Source of the DNA: Nicotiana tabacum
Taxonomy: Eukaryota; Streptophyta; Magnoliopsida; Solanales; Solanaceae
Direction: 5' to 3'
NCBI RefSeq assembly: GCF_000715075.1
Contig: NC_134084.1
Location: 101,598,411-101,662,410, forward strand
DNA length: 64,000 nt
Every line of letters begins with the position of its first letter. The stretch's first letter is position 1. Position numbers and translations under genes: made by a program. The notes below the pieces were generated by a model. The model searched no databases. It was not told the DNA's origin and saw only the letters and a list, made by a program, of their open reading frames with translations. This document shows, piece after piece, positions 33,304 to 44,230 of this stretch.

Positions 33304-36300
33304 TTCTCTTTTTACTGGTCCTAATGACATGGCATGCACATCGGATCTTCGACCTAGTCTAATAAATCAATTTGAATCTGACTCAATGATGCAAGAGGTT
33401 GTTTGTGATAATGAATCCGAAGGTGACGAAGGGGAAGCCTTCGAAGAAATAAACCGAGAACTGTGCCAATTTGAAGAGAAACCCAAGCCTAACCTAAATG
33501 ACACTGAGGCTGTGAACCTAGGAGACGCTAATAACATCCAAGAGACCAAAATTAGTATCCACATTGAGCCGAATGTCAAAGCAGAATTGATCGAAACTCT
33601 CAGGGAATTCAAAGATGTTTTTGCATGGTCATATGATGATATGCCTGGATTGAGCACCAATTTAGTGGTTCACAAACTACCCACTGACCCGGCATACCCT
33701 CCGGTCAAGCAAAAACTAAGGAAATTTAAAACAGAAATGAGTGTAAAGATCAAAGAAGAAGTGATTAAGCAGTTGCAATCGAAGGTCATTCGGGTCACTC
33801 GATATCCCGAGTGGTTGGCCAATGTGGTACCAGTCCCTAAGAAGGATGGAAAAATCAGGGTATGTGTCGACTACCGCAACCTCAACAAAGCAAGTCCCAA
33901 GGACAATTTTCCGCTACCCAACATTCATATCCTGATCGATAATTGCGCTGGGCGCGAGATCGGATCCTTTGTGGATTGCTATGCGGGCTATCATCAGATC
34001 CTAATGGACGAAGAGGATGCTGAGAAGACAGCATTTATTACGCCATGGGGAACCTACTGCTATCGGGTAATGCCGTTCGGGTTAAAGAACGCCGGGGCAA
34101 CGTACATGCGAGCAATGACTGCTGTGTTTCATGACATGATACACAAAGAAATAGAGGTGTACGTCGATGATGTGATCATCAAATCTTGGCGTCAGGAGGA
34201 CCATGTGGCAGACCTAAGGAGATTTTTCCAAAGACTCCGGAGGTATGATATCAAGCTTAACCCGGCCAAATGCGCATTCGGGGTTCCATCAGGAAAGTTG
34301 CTAGGATTCATCGTCAGTCGACGGGGGATTGAGTTAGACCCATCCAAAATTGAATCCATCCGAGACTTGCCACCGCCAAGGAACAAAACATAGGTAATGA
34401 GTTTGCTGGGTAGACTCAATTACATCAGCAGGTTCATCGCTCAACTCACAGCAACTTGTGAGCCCATATTTCGGCTGCTGAGAAAGGACGCTGCAGTAGG
34501 TTGGACAGCAGAGTGTCAGGAGGCTTTCGACCAAATCAAAGGGTATCTGTCTAATCCACCCGTATTGGTCCCGCCTAAGCCCGGGAAGCCCCTAATCCTT
34601 TACTTGACGGTCTTGGAAAATTCATTTGGTTGTGTACTGGGGCAACATGATGACACAGGAAGGAAGGAGCAGGCCATCTACTATCTTAGCAAGAAATTCA
34701 CAGTACATGAGGTCAAGTACACTCAACTCGAGAAAACGTGCTGCGCCCTAACTTGGGTAGCTCAGAAGTTGAAACACTACCTGTCTTCATATACTACTTA
34801 TCTCATATCCCGCTTGGACCCATTGAAGTATATCTTTCAGAAACCTATGCCCACGGGGAGGTTGGCAAAATGGCAAATTCTGCTCACAGAATTTGATATC
34901 ATCTACGTGACAAGGACGGCCATGAAAGCCCAGGCACTGGCAGACCATTTGGCAGAGAATCCCGTTGATGAAAAATACGAGCCCTTAAGAACGTATTTTC
35001 CTGACGAAGAGGTGATGCATACGAATGAGTTGGAATTACCCGAGGAACCGGGTTGGAAGCTTTTCTTCGATGGAGCTGCAAACGCAAAAGGGGTTGGAAT
35101 AGGGGCAGTACTCATTTCTGAAACAGGACGGCATTATCCTGTTACGGCTCAACTGCGCTTCTATTGCACCAACAATATGGCCGAATATGAGGCTTGCATT
35201 CTGGGTCTGCGCCTGGCTGCCGACATGGATGTCCAAGACGTCTTGGTCTTGGGAGACTCGGACCTCTTGATACATCAAATTCAGGGAGAATGGGAAACAC
35301 GAGATCTAAAACTCGTACCATACCGACAATGCTTGCATGATCTGAGCAAGCAATTTCGATCGGTAAAGTTCAAACACATCCCGAGAGTTCACAATGAGGT
35401 TGCGGATGCCTTAGCCACCTTAGCATCAATGCTGCACCACCCTGACAAAATGTATGTTGATCCTCTGCACATCCAAGTCCGTGATCAGCACGCCTACTGC
35501 AATGCCATAGAAGAAGAAGCGGATGGCGAACCCTGGTTTCATGATATCAAAGAATACCTCAGGATGGGGATATATCCAGAACATGCCTCTGGAGACCAAA
35601 AAAGAGCCCTTCGGCGGTTGTCGAATGGTTTCTTCCTCAGTGGAGGGGTATTGTACAAAAGAACCCCGGATTTGGGATTGTTGAGATGCATAGATGCCGG
35701 GCAGGCAACGACAGTTATGGCAGAAGTACATGCTGGAGTTTGTGGGCCACACATGAGTGGATATGTATTGGCAAGAAAAATCCTTCGAACAGGGTGTTAT
35801 TGGCTCACCATGGAACACGACTGTATCACTTTCGTGAGGAAATGCCATCAGTGCCAAATACATGGAGACTTGATTCACTCTCCGCCAACAGAGTTGCATA
35901 CGATGTCAGCACCCTGGCCGTTTGTAGCATGGGGCATGGATGTCATTGGGCCCATCGAGCCAGCAGCGTCCAACGGTCATAGGTTCATTCTAGTGACCAT
36001 TGATTACTTCACCAAATGGGTTGAGGCTAAAACCTTCAAATTAGTAACTAAGAAGGCAGTGGTGGACTTTGTTCACTCCCATATCATCTATAGATTTGGG
36101 ATCCCAAAAGTGATCATCACGGATAACGGTGCGAATCTTAATAGCAGCTTGATGAGAGAGGTATGCCAACAATTCAAGATTATACACCACAATTCCACCC
36201 CATATCGTCCTAAGGCAAATGGGGCAGTCGAAGCAGCCAATAAGAATATCAAGAAGATACTGCGAAAAATGGTGGAAGGGTCCAGACAATGGCACGAGAA

Positions 36301-36781
36301 ATTACCCTTTGCTTTGTTGGGTTACCGCACTACCATCCGGACTTCCATAGGCACAACTCCTTATTTGTTGGTGTATGGAACTGAGGCCGTGATACCAGCG
36401 GAGGTCGAAATTCCGTCCCTCTGAATTGTCGCTGAAGCCGGAATTGATGATGATGAATGGATCAAAGCTCGCTTGGAACAGTTGAGCCTGATAGATGAGA
36501 AAAGATTGGCAACAGTGTGCCATGGTCAACTGTATCAGAAGAGAATGGCAAGAGCGTATAATAAGAAGGTGCGCCCCAGGAAGTTTGAAGTAGGGCAGTT
36601 GGTATTAAAGAAGATCCTCCCACATCAGGTCGAGGCAAAAGGCAAATTCGCCCCAAATTGGCAAGGGCCTTATATCGTGACCCGAATATTGTCCAACGGT
36701 GCTTTGTGTTTGACAGATGTCGAAGGTAGATGTGTCGACATGGCTATCAATTCAGATGCAGTCAAGAGATATTATGTGTAA
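33304..36781 (+). pseudogene. OgreC pol: RT, RNase H, archaeal-type RNase H, integrase
   Basis: One frame to 36781, broken only by TAG 34391-34393 and TGA 36422-36424. Acidic linker; RT with VCVDYRNLNKASPKDNFPLP, FGLKNAGATYMRAM and YVDD (34160-34171); first RNase H (about 34590-34960, LENSFGCVLGQHD, HLAENP); second archaeal-type RNase H with FFDGAAN (Asp 35069), NMAEYEAC (Glu 35183), LGDSDLL (Asp 35255) and HNEVADALA; integrase HHCC finger (His 35729 and 35750, Cys 35843 and 35852), catalytic Asp 35939, Asp 36122, Glu 36230, and a C-terminal GPY segment (WQGPYIVTRILSNGALC). No chromodomain. Together these replicate and integrate the element. The second RNase H marks the Tat lineage. The TGA is explicable as CGA to TGA. 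Confidence 0.93.
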
Positions 36782-36956
36782 TTTCTTTAAATTATGGCAA
36801 TTTTGGTTTATTCGTTTGTATTTGGCATTTATTGAATAATGAGATGACGGAGGCAATTCTTTCTTCTATCCAAACACTTTTAACCCTCGCTTCCCCCTTT
36901 GAGCCTTAAGCAAATTCTTTCAATACCCCTCTTTTGGAATCACTAATGGGAAAGAT

Positions 36957-37020
36957 ATGAAAAAAAAAAAAAAAAGACATGAAAAAATGAAAAGAAGGAA
37001 AAGAAAAAGGAAGAAGATAA
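36957..37020 (+). repeat. Purine-rich tract after pol
   Basis: A- and G-only runs including A(17), then GAAAAGAAGGAAAAG-type sequence. The same order, purine tract then hairpin, is seen after the integrase remnant in TatB (16618-16501, then 16468-16412). Confidence 0.6.
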
Positions 37021-37043
37021 AATCACAAATGACAAAACCGTGG

Positions 37044-37100
37044 GAACTACGTTTGACCTGATTCCTCAAAGAGGATACGTAGGCGCCTCACGGCTCGGTC
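37044..37100 (+). promoter_or_regulatory. Recurrent hairpin motif, OgreC post-pol copy
   Basis: GAACTACG, GACCTGATTCC, inner stem TCCTC/GAGGA with AAA loop, TACGTAGGC, GGCTCGGTC. It lies 262 nt past the pol stop. Confidence 0.68.
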
Positions 37101-37525
37101 ATAGTATGCATCATAGCAAATATAGGATGCATAATGTACATAGTGTGCATAATAGGCACAATGTGCGTAACGCACGTAGCTCAACATAAGCATAAAAGAT
37201 AAATTCCCCAAGCAAGAAAACTGGGGCAGAAGTTATGTTTTAAGTTCCAACAAAGGTTTGATTCCAAAAGTCGTAACACATCACCCTTCAAATTTGTTTT
37301 CATTTTTATAGCCTTTCTTCAAACCCACACCAAAACCAACGTCAACATCCAAAAGACCTCCCGATCAATGTTCGAGAGATGCCAAATCCGGCAAATAAGA
37401 CCGAGAATGATACACTGATCCCCAGCAAAGAAGAGGATCGTGAGACTGGGAATGAATTGATAGTCAAAGGAATCTCCAGAAGAGAGGGTCGTATCTACAA
37501 CGCCCCGATTCATCGAAAGAAATAA

Positions 37526-37705
37526 AATGAGAGAGTCTCATCGGTGAAAACCTTCGCAGGCACCGAGAGGCGACGTAAGACGAGGGATATGAAATGAGAG
37601 AGTCTTATTGGTGAAAACCTTCACAGGCACCATAAGGCGCCGGGAGATGAGAGAAAAGAGAGAGTCTCATTAGTGAAAACCCCTCGAAGGGCACTATGAG
37701 GCGAC
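37526..37705 (+). repeat. Three diverged copies of a roughly 62 bp repeat
   Basis: Each contains GAGAGTCTCATTGGTGAAAA followed by a GGCACC(N)AGGCG segment; homologous to TatB 15960-16152. Confidence 0.75.
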
Positions 37706-38464
37706 AAGATAGAGCAGCAAAAGCTACCACATTCGCAACAAGATGAACATCCATTTATCATCCCCAGCAAGTCAGACCATCGGACAAATCGATTGATACA
37801 AATAGACTGGGTCGGGAATCTATGGTGCACGCCATGATCACGGGGACCAGTCATGTCCTCCAGATAAGTTCTTTTGATTAGCTCCTCCCACAAAATATTG
37901 GTTCACAAAGTTTTTCTCTTTTCCATATCTTTATTTTCTTTTCATAAAATGTGTCTTTAAAGGATTTTTCAAAGCTTACTACCAGAAATCGAAGGGGAAT
38001 TCATCCAATGCAGGAGAATACAAACAGTCCTAAAAGCCGGCCCCAGGCAATGCAGGGATTGTGCTCGGAAATTTTGAAAGAAGTAAGCTCCAAAAAGGAG
38101 TGGTTTCGGGAGGTAGAAGCAGACTCCCACAGAATATGCTTAAAGAGAAATCAGAAAAGGGGATAAACTGAAAACCGATCCCCAGCAGGCTAGAAACCCC
38201 CCCAACAGGCAACTTTGCCCGCCAACCAATTATGGGGACAAAGAGCAAGAGAAGGGGAAGAGAGAAAAATGGCTCGCCAAAAAGGCACCCTCTACCACCA
38301 CGATTAAAACTGATTAAATCCTTTTGTCTGCTGCAGGAAAACAAAGGATTGATGATGGAAGCAAGATGCACCGCCATGGAAGTCACCAAAAACCGGGGCA
38401 GAAAATTTTCTGCCAATTATCGAAAATTTTCTCGGAAGAACGGGAAAGCAATTTCAATACTTTT

Positions 38465-39079
38465 AAGTTCTAGGTCGCCCACCAGTATAATGCGGGAATA
38501 CATTTAAGTTCTGGGTCGCCCACCAGTATAATGCGGGAATACTTTTAAGTTCTAGGTCGCCCACCAGTATAATGCGGGAATACATTTAAGTTCTAGGTCG
38601 CCCACCAGTATAATGCGGGAATACTTTTAAGTTCTAGGTCGCCCACCAGTATAATGCGGGAATACTTTTAAGTTCTAGGTCGCCCACCAGTATAATGCGG
38701 GAATACATTTAAGTTCTAGGTCGCCCACCAGTATAATACGGGAATACATTTAAGTTCTAGGTCGCCCACCAGTATAATGCGGGAATACATTTAAGTTCTA
38801 GGTCGCCCACCAGTATAATGCGGGAATACTTTTAAGTTCTAGGTCGCCCACCAGTATAATGCGGGAATACTTTTAAGTTCTAGGTCGCCCACTAGTATAA
38901 TGCAGGAATACATTTAAGTTCTAGGTCGCCCACCAGTATAATGCGGGAATACATTTAAGTTCTAGGTCGCCCACCAGTATAATGCGGGAATACTTTTAAG
39001 TTCTAGGTCGCCCACCAGTATAATGCGGGAATACATTTAAGTTCTAGGTCGCCCACCAGTATAATGCGGGAATACATTC
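38465..39079 (+). repeat. 15 x 41 bp tandem array
   Basis: Unit contains AAGTTCTAGGTCGCCCACCA followed by GTATAATGCGGGAATAC. Fifteen full units repeat at exactly 41 bp from 38465, with a few single-base differences, then decay at 39080. Its homogeneity shows recent expansion. Not a CRISPR array: there are no unique spacers. It is satellite-like DNA inside a mobile element. Confidence 0.95.
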
Positions 39080-39639
39080 AGCTCTAGATTTTGGAATCAG
39101 TCACCCCACCTGAAGACAGAAGGTTACAACAGAGATCCCCAAACGGGAAACAATAAAATCCCCAGCACCAAGAAGCAGACAACTGCAAAAGCAAGTGCAC
39201 ATTCAAAGGGAAGAAGGAACGCGTCTCAAAAGAAGTAGTTTGGGAACGTTGTAGCATGCCCAGTATAACAATTCTGATGAAAAGCCATACCACTGAAGAA
39301 ACCATTGGAAGATCTAAAGAAGAAAGCCGTGTCCCCAGCAAATCAAGCAAAGTGATGAGAACTGACATTCAGAAAAGGTGAAGGACCAGCATCATCTCCA
39401 AGTTCACAAAATAAAGGCGTCGGAGGAAAGCATTAGCCGACAAGAAAGCAAGGCAACAAGAACAAGTTGAAGATGGATGAAATTTCAGGATCCTCAGTTT
39501 AACTTAGCTTCTTGTTTTCCTTTTAGAGCAATGTAATAGGGAGATCGGTTGAGCAGTAGCATCCTACAGCAGCATACAACAGCGCACAACAACAGCAAAC
39601 ACTACAGTCACACGGTAGTCCCAGCTACCAAAATTTCCC

Positions 39640-39708
39640 GAACTACATTGACCTGATTCCTGTTTCAGCCCAGGATATGTAGGAAACCTCTGAAGCAAAG
39701 GTTCGGTC
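39640..39708 (+). promoter_or_regulatory. Recurrent hairpin motif, OgreC LTR-proximal copy
   Basis: GAACTACATTGACCTGATTC, inner stem TCCTG/CAGGA, ATATGTAGG, then GGTTCGGTC. The outer stem is CTACAT/ATGTAG, changed on both sides relative to the other OgreC copies. It lies 105 nt before the 3' LTR. Confidence 0.68.
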
Positions 39709-39800
39709 AAATCTTTTTCAAAAAATGCTTCACACGGAGTATTCGGACGGGCAAAAATCGCTCGCTTATCTTTGCGCGAAAACCCTTCGTGTCTTCGTGC

Positions 39801-39813
39801 AAAGAGGGGCAGC
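39801..39813 (+). promoter_or_regulatory. OgreC polypurine tract
   Basis: AAAGAGGGGCAGC lies immediately upstream of the 3' LTR start TGTAAGCACG; identical to the TatB tract. Confidence 0.88.
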
Positions 39814-42800
39814 TGTAAGCACGTGATTTTTTGCTTTACGAGCAATCGCTCCAAAAGAAAATAAAAATAGTGACAAATGATTTCGCTGTACAATTTTTCG
39901 ATCTTTCCGTGACATGTGTTGTTAGTCGTTTGTGAGTCTGTCCATTTTGCATCTAGTCCTTATCAAACAAAAATACAAAAAATATATGTGGCGTTAAGAG
40001 AAAATTCAAAAAAAATATAAATATACGTGCATCGTCCGTTTTAGGTTGTGATTTAACTTACTTGGTATGATAATTATGTTGAAATGCCATATTGTTATTT
40101 GTTTTAATTTCATTTGTTTTATTAATTATTTTTATTTTTTTATTTTTAAATTGGAAAACAAAAGAAGTTGAAATCAGTTGGGCCCAAAAAATAAGACAAA
40201 AACAGGCCCAAACCAACGATCTGACCCGGTCCAAACCCAGCCTGCCCAGGCACGGACTCAAACGACGTCGTATCGGCGTCCCCATTTGAAGCCGTTGATC
40301 TGATTCAAAGGAACGGTCCAGATCAGGTTGTCCAACTTACCTCAACGACGCCGTTTCAGGCAAGTTGAATCTGAGCCGTCCAACCTCATTGATCCAACGG
40401 TCCCTGGTTCCCTCATGACCCGACCTATTTAGCCGGTTTAACCCAACCCCTCACCTAAACCAAAACGACCCCGTTCCCATACCAAACGACCCCGTCCTGT
40501 TACCCACCAATAGATCTAAGCCATTCAGATCACTTGATCTAACGGCTCCAATCTCTCTTCCCCTTCCATATATAAACTTGACCCTTTACCCCGCACCCCC
40601 TATCCGCAACCCCCCCCCCCCCCCCTTCAGTCATCTCCTTCCCCGAACCCTGAAACCCCCAAACCCTAACGCCGCCCTGGTTTCCTTTCCACCAAAACCC
40701 GGCGGCACGAACGCCGGTGACCACCCCCTTCACACCCCTAAAGCATCCAACCATCCTGAACACGAATCCACTAACCACGAACCTCGAATCACTTTCGTTC
40801 GTCTCGAATCTTCATTTGAAGATTTGAGTCGAACCCGGATCTATGCCAAATCATCCTATCTTCATACCAGACATTCCCCTGACCTTCCTCGTGACCAAAC
40901 CAAACTTGGTTTGGTCCAAATCTACCCACAACTCCCAAAAATCCAGATCTGGAAATCCAGACTTTAGAACACATGCACTTGGGGAATCCGGCCGGTTTGG
41001 ACATAGGTTTGAGGTCTAATAGACCTTAATCAAGGTGTTCTCATGTGAGAACACCCTGATTAAAGTTTGTTCGGCCTCAAAAGTTCGAAGTCGAGTTTGA
41101 TTTGAGTCCGTTTGATTTCAAACTTTTTCAGTAAGTTTCCTTTTCTCTTTGTTTGGTTCTAATTAAGTTGTCAGCATATTTCTTTGTGTTTGTTTGTTAT
41201 TTTGTTATTTTTCATTCGGATTTCTTCCATCTCTGTTAAAGGCCTTTTTATTTGGCCAATTGTCTTCTGTTTGTGTTCTGAATATACCCTGTGATATACG
41301 TGTTCATCAATTAGATTAATCGTCAAGCGAGTTTAATTCATATAAGTTCCCAGTGTTTGAACAAATTTATCTGAGGTCATTCGGGACTCTATACGTGTTG
41401 TTTATATGAACGATTGATTGTTATGTGTTACGATTAATATAGTCGAGTCGATATATGTCGTCAATTAGTTTCAATCGTTAATGGTAACAACTTGATTCGT
41501 ATTGCTTATTTCTGCTGTGATCGTATTTGAGTCTCATTAGGAACTGAATTGTATTGCCTGTTGATTTTGTTCAAATTAAATTAAAAGAACATCTAGGGGA
41601 AAGGTTATAATGGCAGATTCAGATTTTGGTTTTTAAACACAATGCCATTTGGTTTGGACTGTGGGCAGCATGTGTATGGTTTGCTTTAAGGAATTAAAAT
41701 AATCGGACAGCATGTGCTGTCAGATTATATTCCTACTGCCCATACTTTGTTTAAAAAAACAAGTGATCAGTACACTTTAACAACCAAAAAGAGAGAGGGG
41801 CTGTCAGGGATTTCATGGGGGCTTGGTTATTTAAAACAAGTGAGTGGAAAAGCAACATGGGGGGGGGCAATTTTGAGTTGTAAAACAGACTGTAAAGTGT
41901 TAAGGTTAGGCTATAAAAGAGGAGACCATCCGTTAGAAAAGGGGGTTGATTTTCGAGTCTTGAGAGAGTCTATGAGTAAGAAAACTGGAAAAGGAAAAAA
42001 ACAGGAATAAATTTCAGAACATTGTGAAGGAGTATTGCCTAGAAGAAACTGTGTAAGAATCCAATTTGATCAGGTTGTCTTCGTGGCTTTGCTTTTCCTG
42101 TCGTTTGCCAAGTTTTCTTGTGGTCATTGGATTTCTGTTGCTGTTACATTCAACATTCTGGGCTGTTATTTCCTACTCTGTTTTACTGGGATTGTCCATT
42201 TGTTGTTCGACTCTTTGCTGAGCTTCATCATTATTGGCTGGTTGTTTGTTGCTGTGTTGTTGCTGTGAATCTGCTGATTGCTGTTGTTTGATGTGTGCTA
42301 CTCAGCTGACCCTTTTCCTTCTTCTTCTGTTCCTCTACATCAGGTACACAACCAAGGCACTATCAAATGTAATTAGAACATTGAGCATGAATGCAAAAGA
42401 AAGGAAAAGACTTGAAGTTGATTTTCATATATATACTGTTATATTAGATATCATGTATTGTATGATAATTTTCATTCTTGTATTGACAATCGAAGCAGCC
42501 TATATGCCTAATGTATATTAATATAAGTTAGCTAAATGGTAGCTTACATATGTATGCTGATAGGTGATAATATGTTCAATGAGATATGTTGCATTTCAGA
42601 TTCTAGTTTACTTTGCAGTATATGTTGATATGTATACCAAGTATGAACACTGTACATCCTGGAGTAAGTTCTTCCTTTTTCGGATTGATGGTCTCATATA
42701 ACTAGTAAACCACCTGTTAAGACAAAAAATACCAAACTTGCAATATCAACCCCGTAAAGGTCGGGTTCAGACCAAAACAGGCCTAGCCGGCCTGCTTCGA

Positions 42801-43685
42801 GCAAGCAGTGGCCCAGGTTTGGCCCATCACGCATGGGTCGAATTTGGGCCCATGACTACTTATTCGACTGACTGTGCGCGCAGCCTTGTTCCTGATTTTA
42901 GCATTTCCGAATTCTGTCATAAAATAACTTGCAAGCATTAATTAATTAGGATTATCTACTGCTTTCGATTGATAGAGACAAACACGACAAGAAACGTAGT
43001 TGCTATAGGGTATCCTTTAAAAATAAGAATGAGATGAGCCTCGCCGAATAAAAACACAGATTGCGGGGCCCTCAGTAAATACTTGTTTTAAATTACTTAG
43101 AATTCAGGAGGGCCGCTTAGTGAATTCCGTGGCCTTTCCAAAAATAATAACGCGATAGTCTTTTTAGGCGCGTGTTTAATAATTTATTTTCTTAAGACTT
43201 AGGGTGTGCATTTCATGCGACCCAAATCCAAATCCCAAAACGTCAAGTAAGATATGTTCCGGATTGTGGGTGCATTTCATGTGACGCAATCCAAAGACAT
43301 GTTTTAAGCGACGTTCACATTCCTAATAATGATAATTAATAAAGTGGTTAAAAGATAAAATTTGCACATGGTTCATAATTGTATTTAAAAATCAGAAAAA
43401 TAAGCCGAATATAACAGCTGAGCGACCGTGCTAGAACCACGGAATTCGGGAATGCCTAACACCTTCTCCCGGGTTAACAGAATTCCTTATCCGGATTTCT
43501 GGTACGCAGACTGTAATATAGAGTCATTATTTTTTCCTCGATTCGGGATTAAAATTGGTGACTTGGGACACCCTAAATCTCCCAAGTGGCGACTCTGAAA
43601 TAATTAAACCAATCCCGTTTCGATTGTCCTTTAATTGGAAAAAACTCCCCCTGCGCCCTCCCGGGCGCGGAAAAAGGAGGTGTGA
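39814..43685 (+). mobile_element. OgreC 3' LTR (3872 bp)
   Basis: Near-identical to 22365-26230. Differences include single transitions, the length of a T/A run near 40130, one TA in the TATA box and the C-run length (16 against 15). Followed by TSD TGTAT. Confidence 0.95.
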
Positions 43686-43690
43686 TGTAT
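43686..43690. repeat. TSD of OgreC, right copy (TGTAT)
   Basis: Matches 22360-22364. TatB LTR sequence resumes immediately after (ATGCCTTCATCG), as in the uninterrupted copy near 12450. Confidence 0.92.
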
Positions 43691-44225
43691 ATGCCTTCAT
43701 CGTTCTTCTTTAGACCTCCTTTATTCTTAGGCGTTAGGTCCTTCTTATATTGTAGAGTCTAGGTCTAGATAGTTGTAGGGTTTTTAGGTTGAGGGGTATG
43801 GGCCTAGGAATTCTGGGCTTGGGAATTATGGGCTAGGTCTAAAATTAGGCCTAAAAATGGGTTGCTAGAGCCCAAGTTTTATTCTTTCCCTGCGAACAAG
43901 ATTAAAAATACGGTCTCATTTAGTAATTAATCCTACTATTCAAATAATTACTAAAATAAAACTAACTATTAAAACAAGCCTATTTTTGGTATTTTCAAAT
44001 ATCATATTAAAATAAAAATACGATACTATTTTTGTTTTATTTTTTTAAGATTTTTTAAGATTAAAAATGACTACAAAACATTAATGAACCTATTTTTTGT
44101 TTTCTTGTAATAAAATAAAGTAAAAGAGTTAAAATTACTTAAAATATATATATTATACCTAAATTAAATATTTACATGTTAAAATGTGTAAAATATTGAG
44201 GAGGGTCAAAAATTACATGTCTACA
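43691..44225 (-). mobile_element. TatB 5' LTR, distal (U3 start) portion
   Basis: Homologous to 12451-12980 of the 3' LTR. Sense start TGTAGACATG at 44225, followed by the TSD GAAGG at 44226-44230. Confidence 0.9.
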
Positions 44226-44230
44226 GAAGG
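44226..44230. repeat. TSD of TatB, right copy (GAAGG)
   Basis: Matches 10552-10556. TatA LTR sequence resumes after it. Confidence 0.9.

Larger units (their letters stand above)
36782..39813 (+). other. OgreC 3' untranslated region
   Basis: About 3 kb without genes. Contains a purine tract (36957-37020), boundary hairpin (37044-37100), short TGCATAAT-type repeats (37105-37165), triplicated GGTGAAAACC motif (37526-37705), a 15 x 41 bp array (38465-39079), a second hairpin (39640-39708) and the polypurine tract. Repeats in the 3' UTR of Ogre/Tat elements are known to vary greatly between copies. Confidence 0.8.
22365..43685 (+). mobile_element. OgreC: near-complete Ogre-type Ty3/gypsy retrotransposon, 21.3 kb
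   Basis: LTRs are 22365-26230 and 39814-43685, about 3.87 kb each, with roughly 25-30 differences seen by eye, mostly transitions. Order: LTR, primer site, leader, PMD-like ORF, gag-pro-G-patch, predicted intron, RT-RNaseH-archaeal RNaseH-integrase, long 3' UTR with a tandem array, polypurine tract, LTR. Size, LTR length, extra 5' ORF, second RNase H and pro-RT intron position are the defining traits of Ogre elements. Five in-frame nonsense codons and one frameshift argue against present autonomy. It is the most recent insertion in the window. Confidence 0.95.
10557..44225 (-). mobile_element. TatB: deletion-derivative Tat-lineage retrotransposon
   Basis: Bounded by TSD GAAGG. LTRs are 10557-12980 and 20462-22364 plus 43691-44225 (split by OgreC). 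Without OgreC the element is about 12.3 kb. The interior contains broken gag, the extreme end of gag-pro and the extreme C-terminus of integrase, then about 3.8 kb of repeat-rich 3' UTR. Protease, RT, RNase H domains, the integrase core and the PMD-like ORF are absent, so any mobility would depend on other elements. The two LTRs differ by several percent by eye, making it older than OgreC. Confidence 0.9.

Noticed and set aside
33304..36781. Endogenous pararetrovirus (caulimovirid) instead of an LTR element
   Set aside because: Integrase, LTRs, TSDs and polypurine tract are present; no movement or coat protein.
38465..39079. Regular 41 bp array as a CRISPR
   Set aside because: No unique spacers between repeats, contiguous satellite units, plant retrotransposon context.
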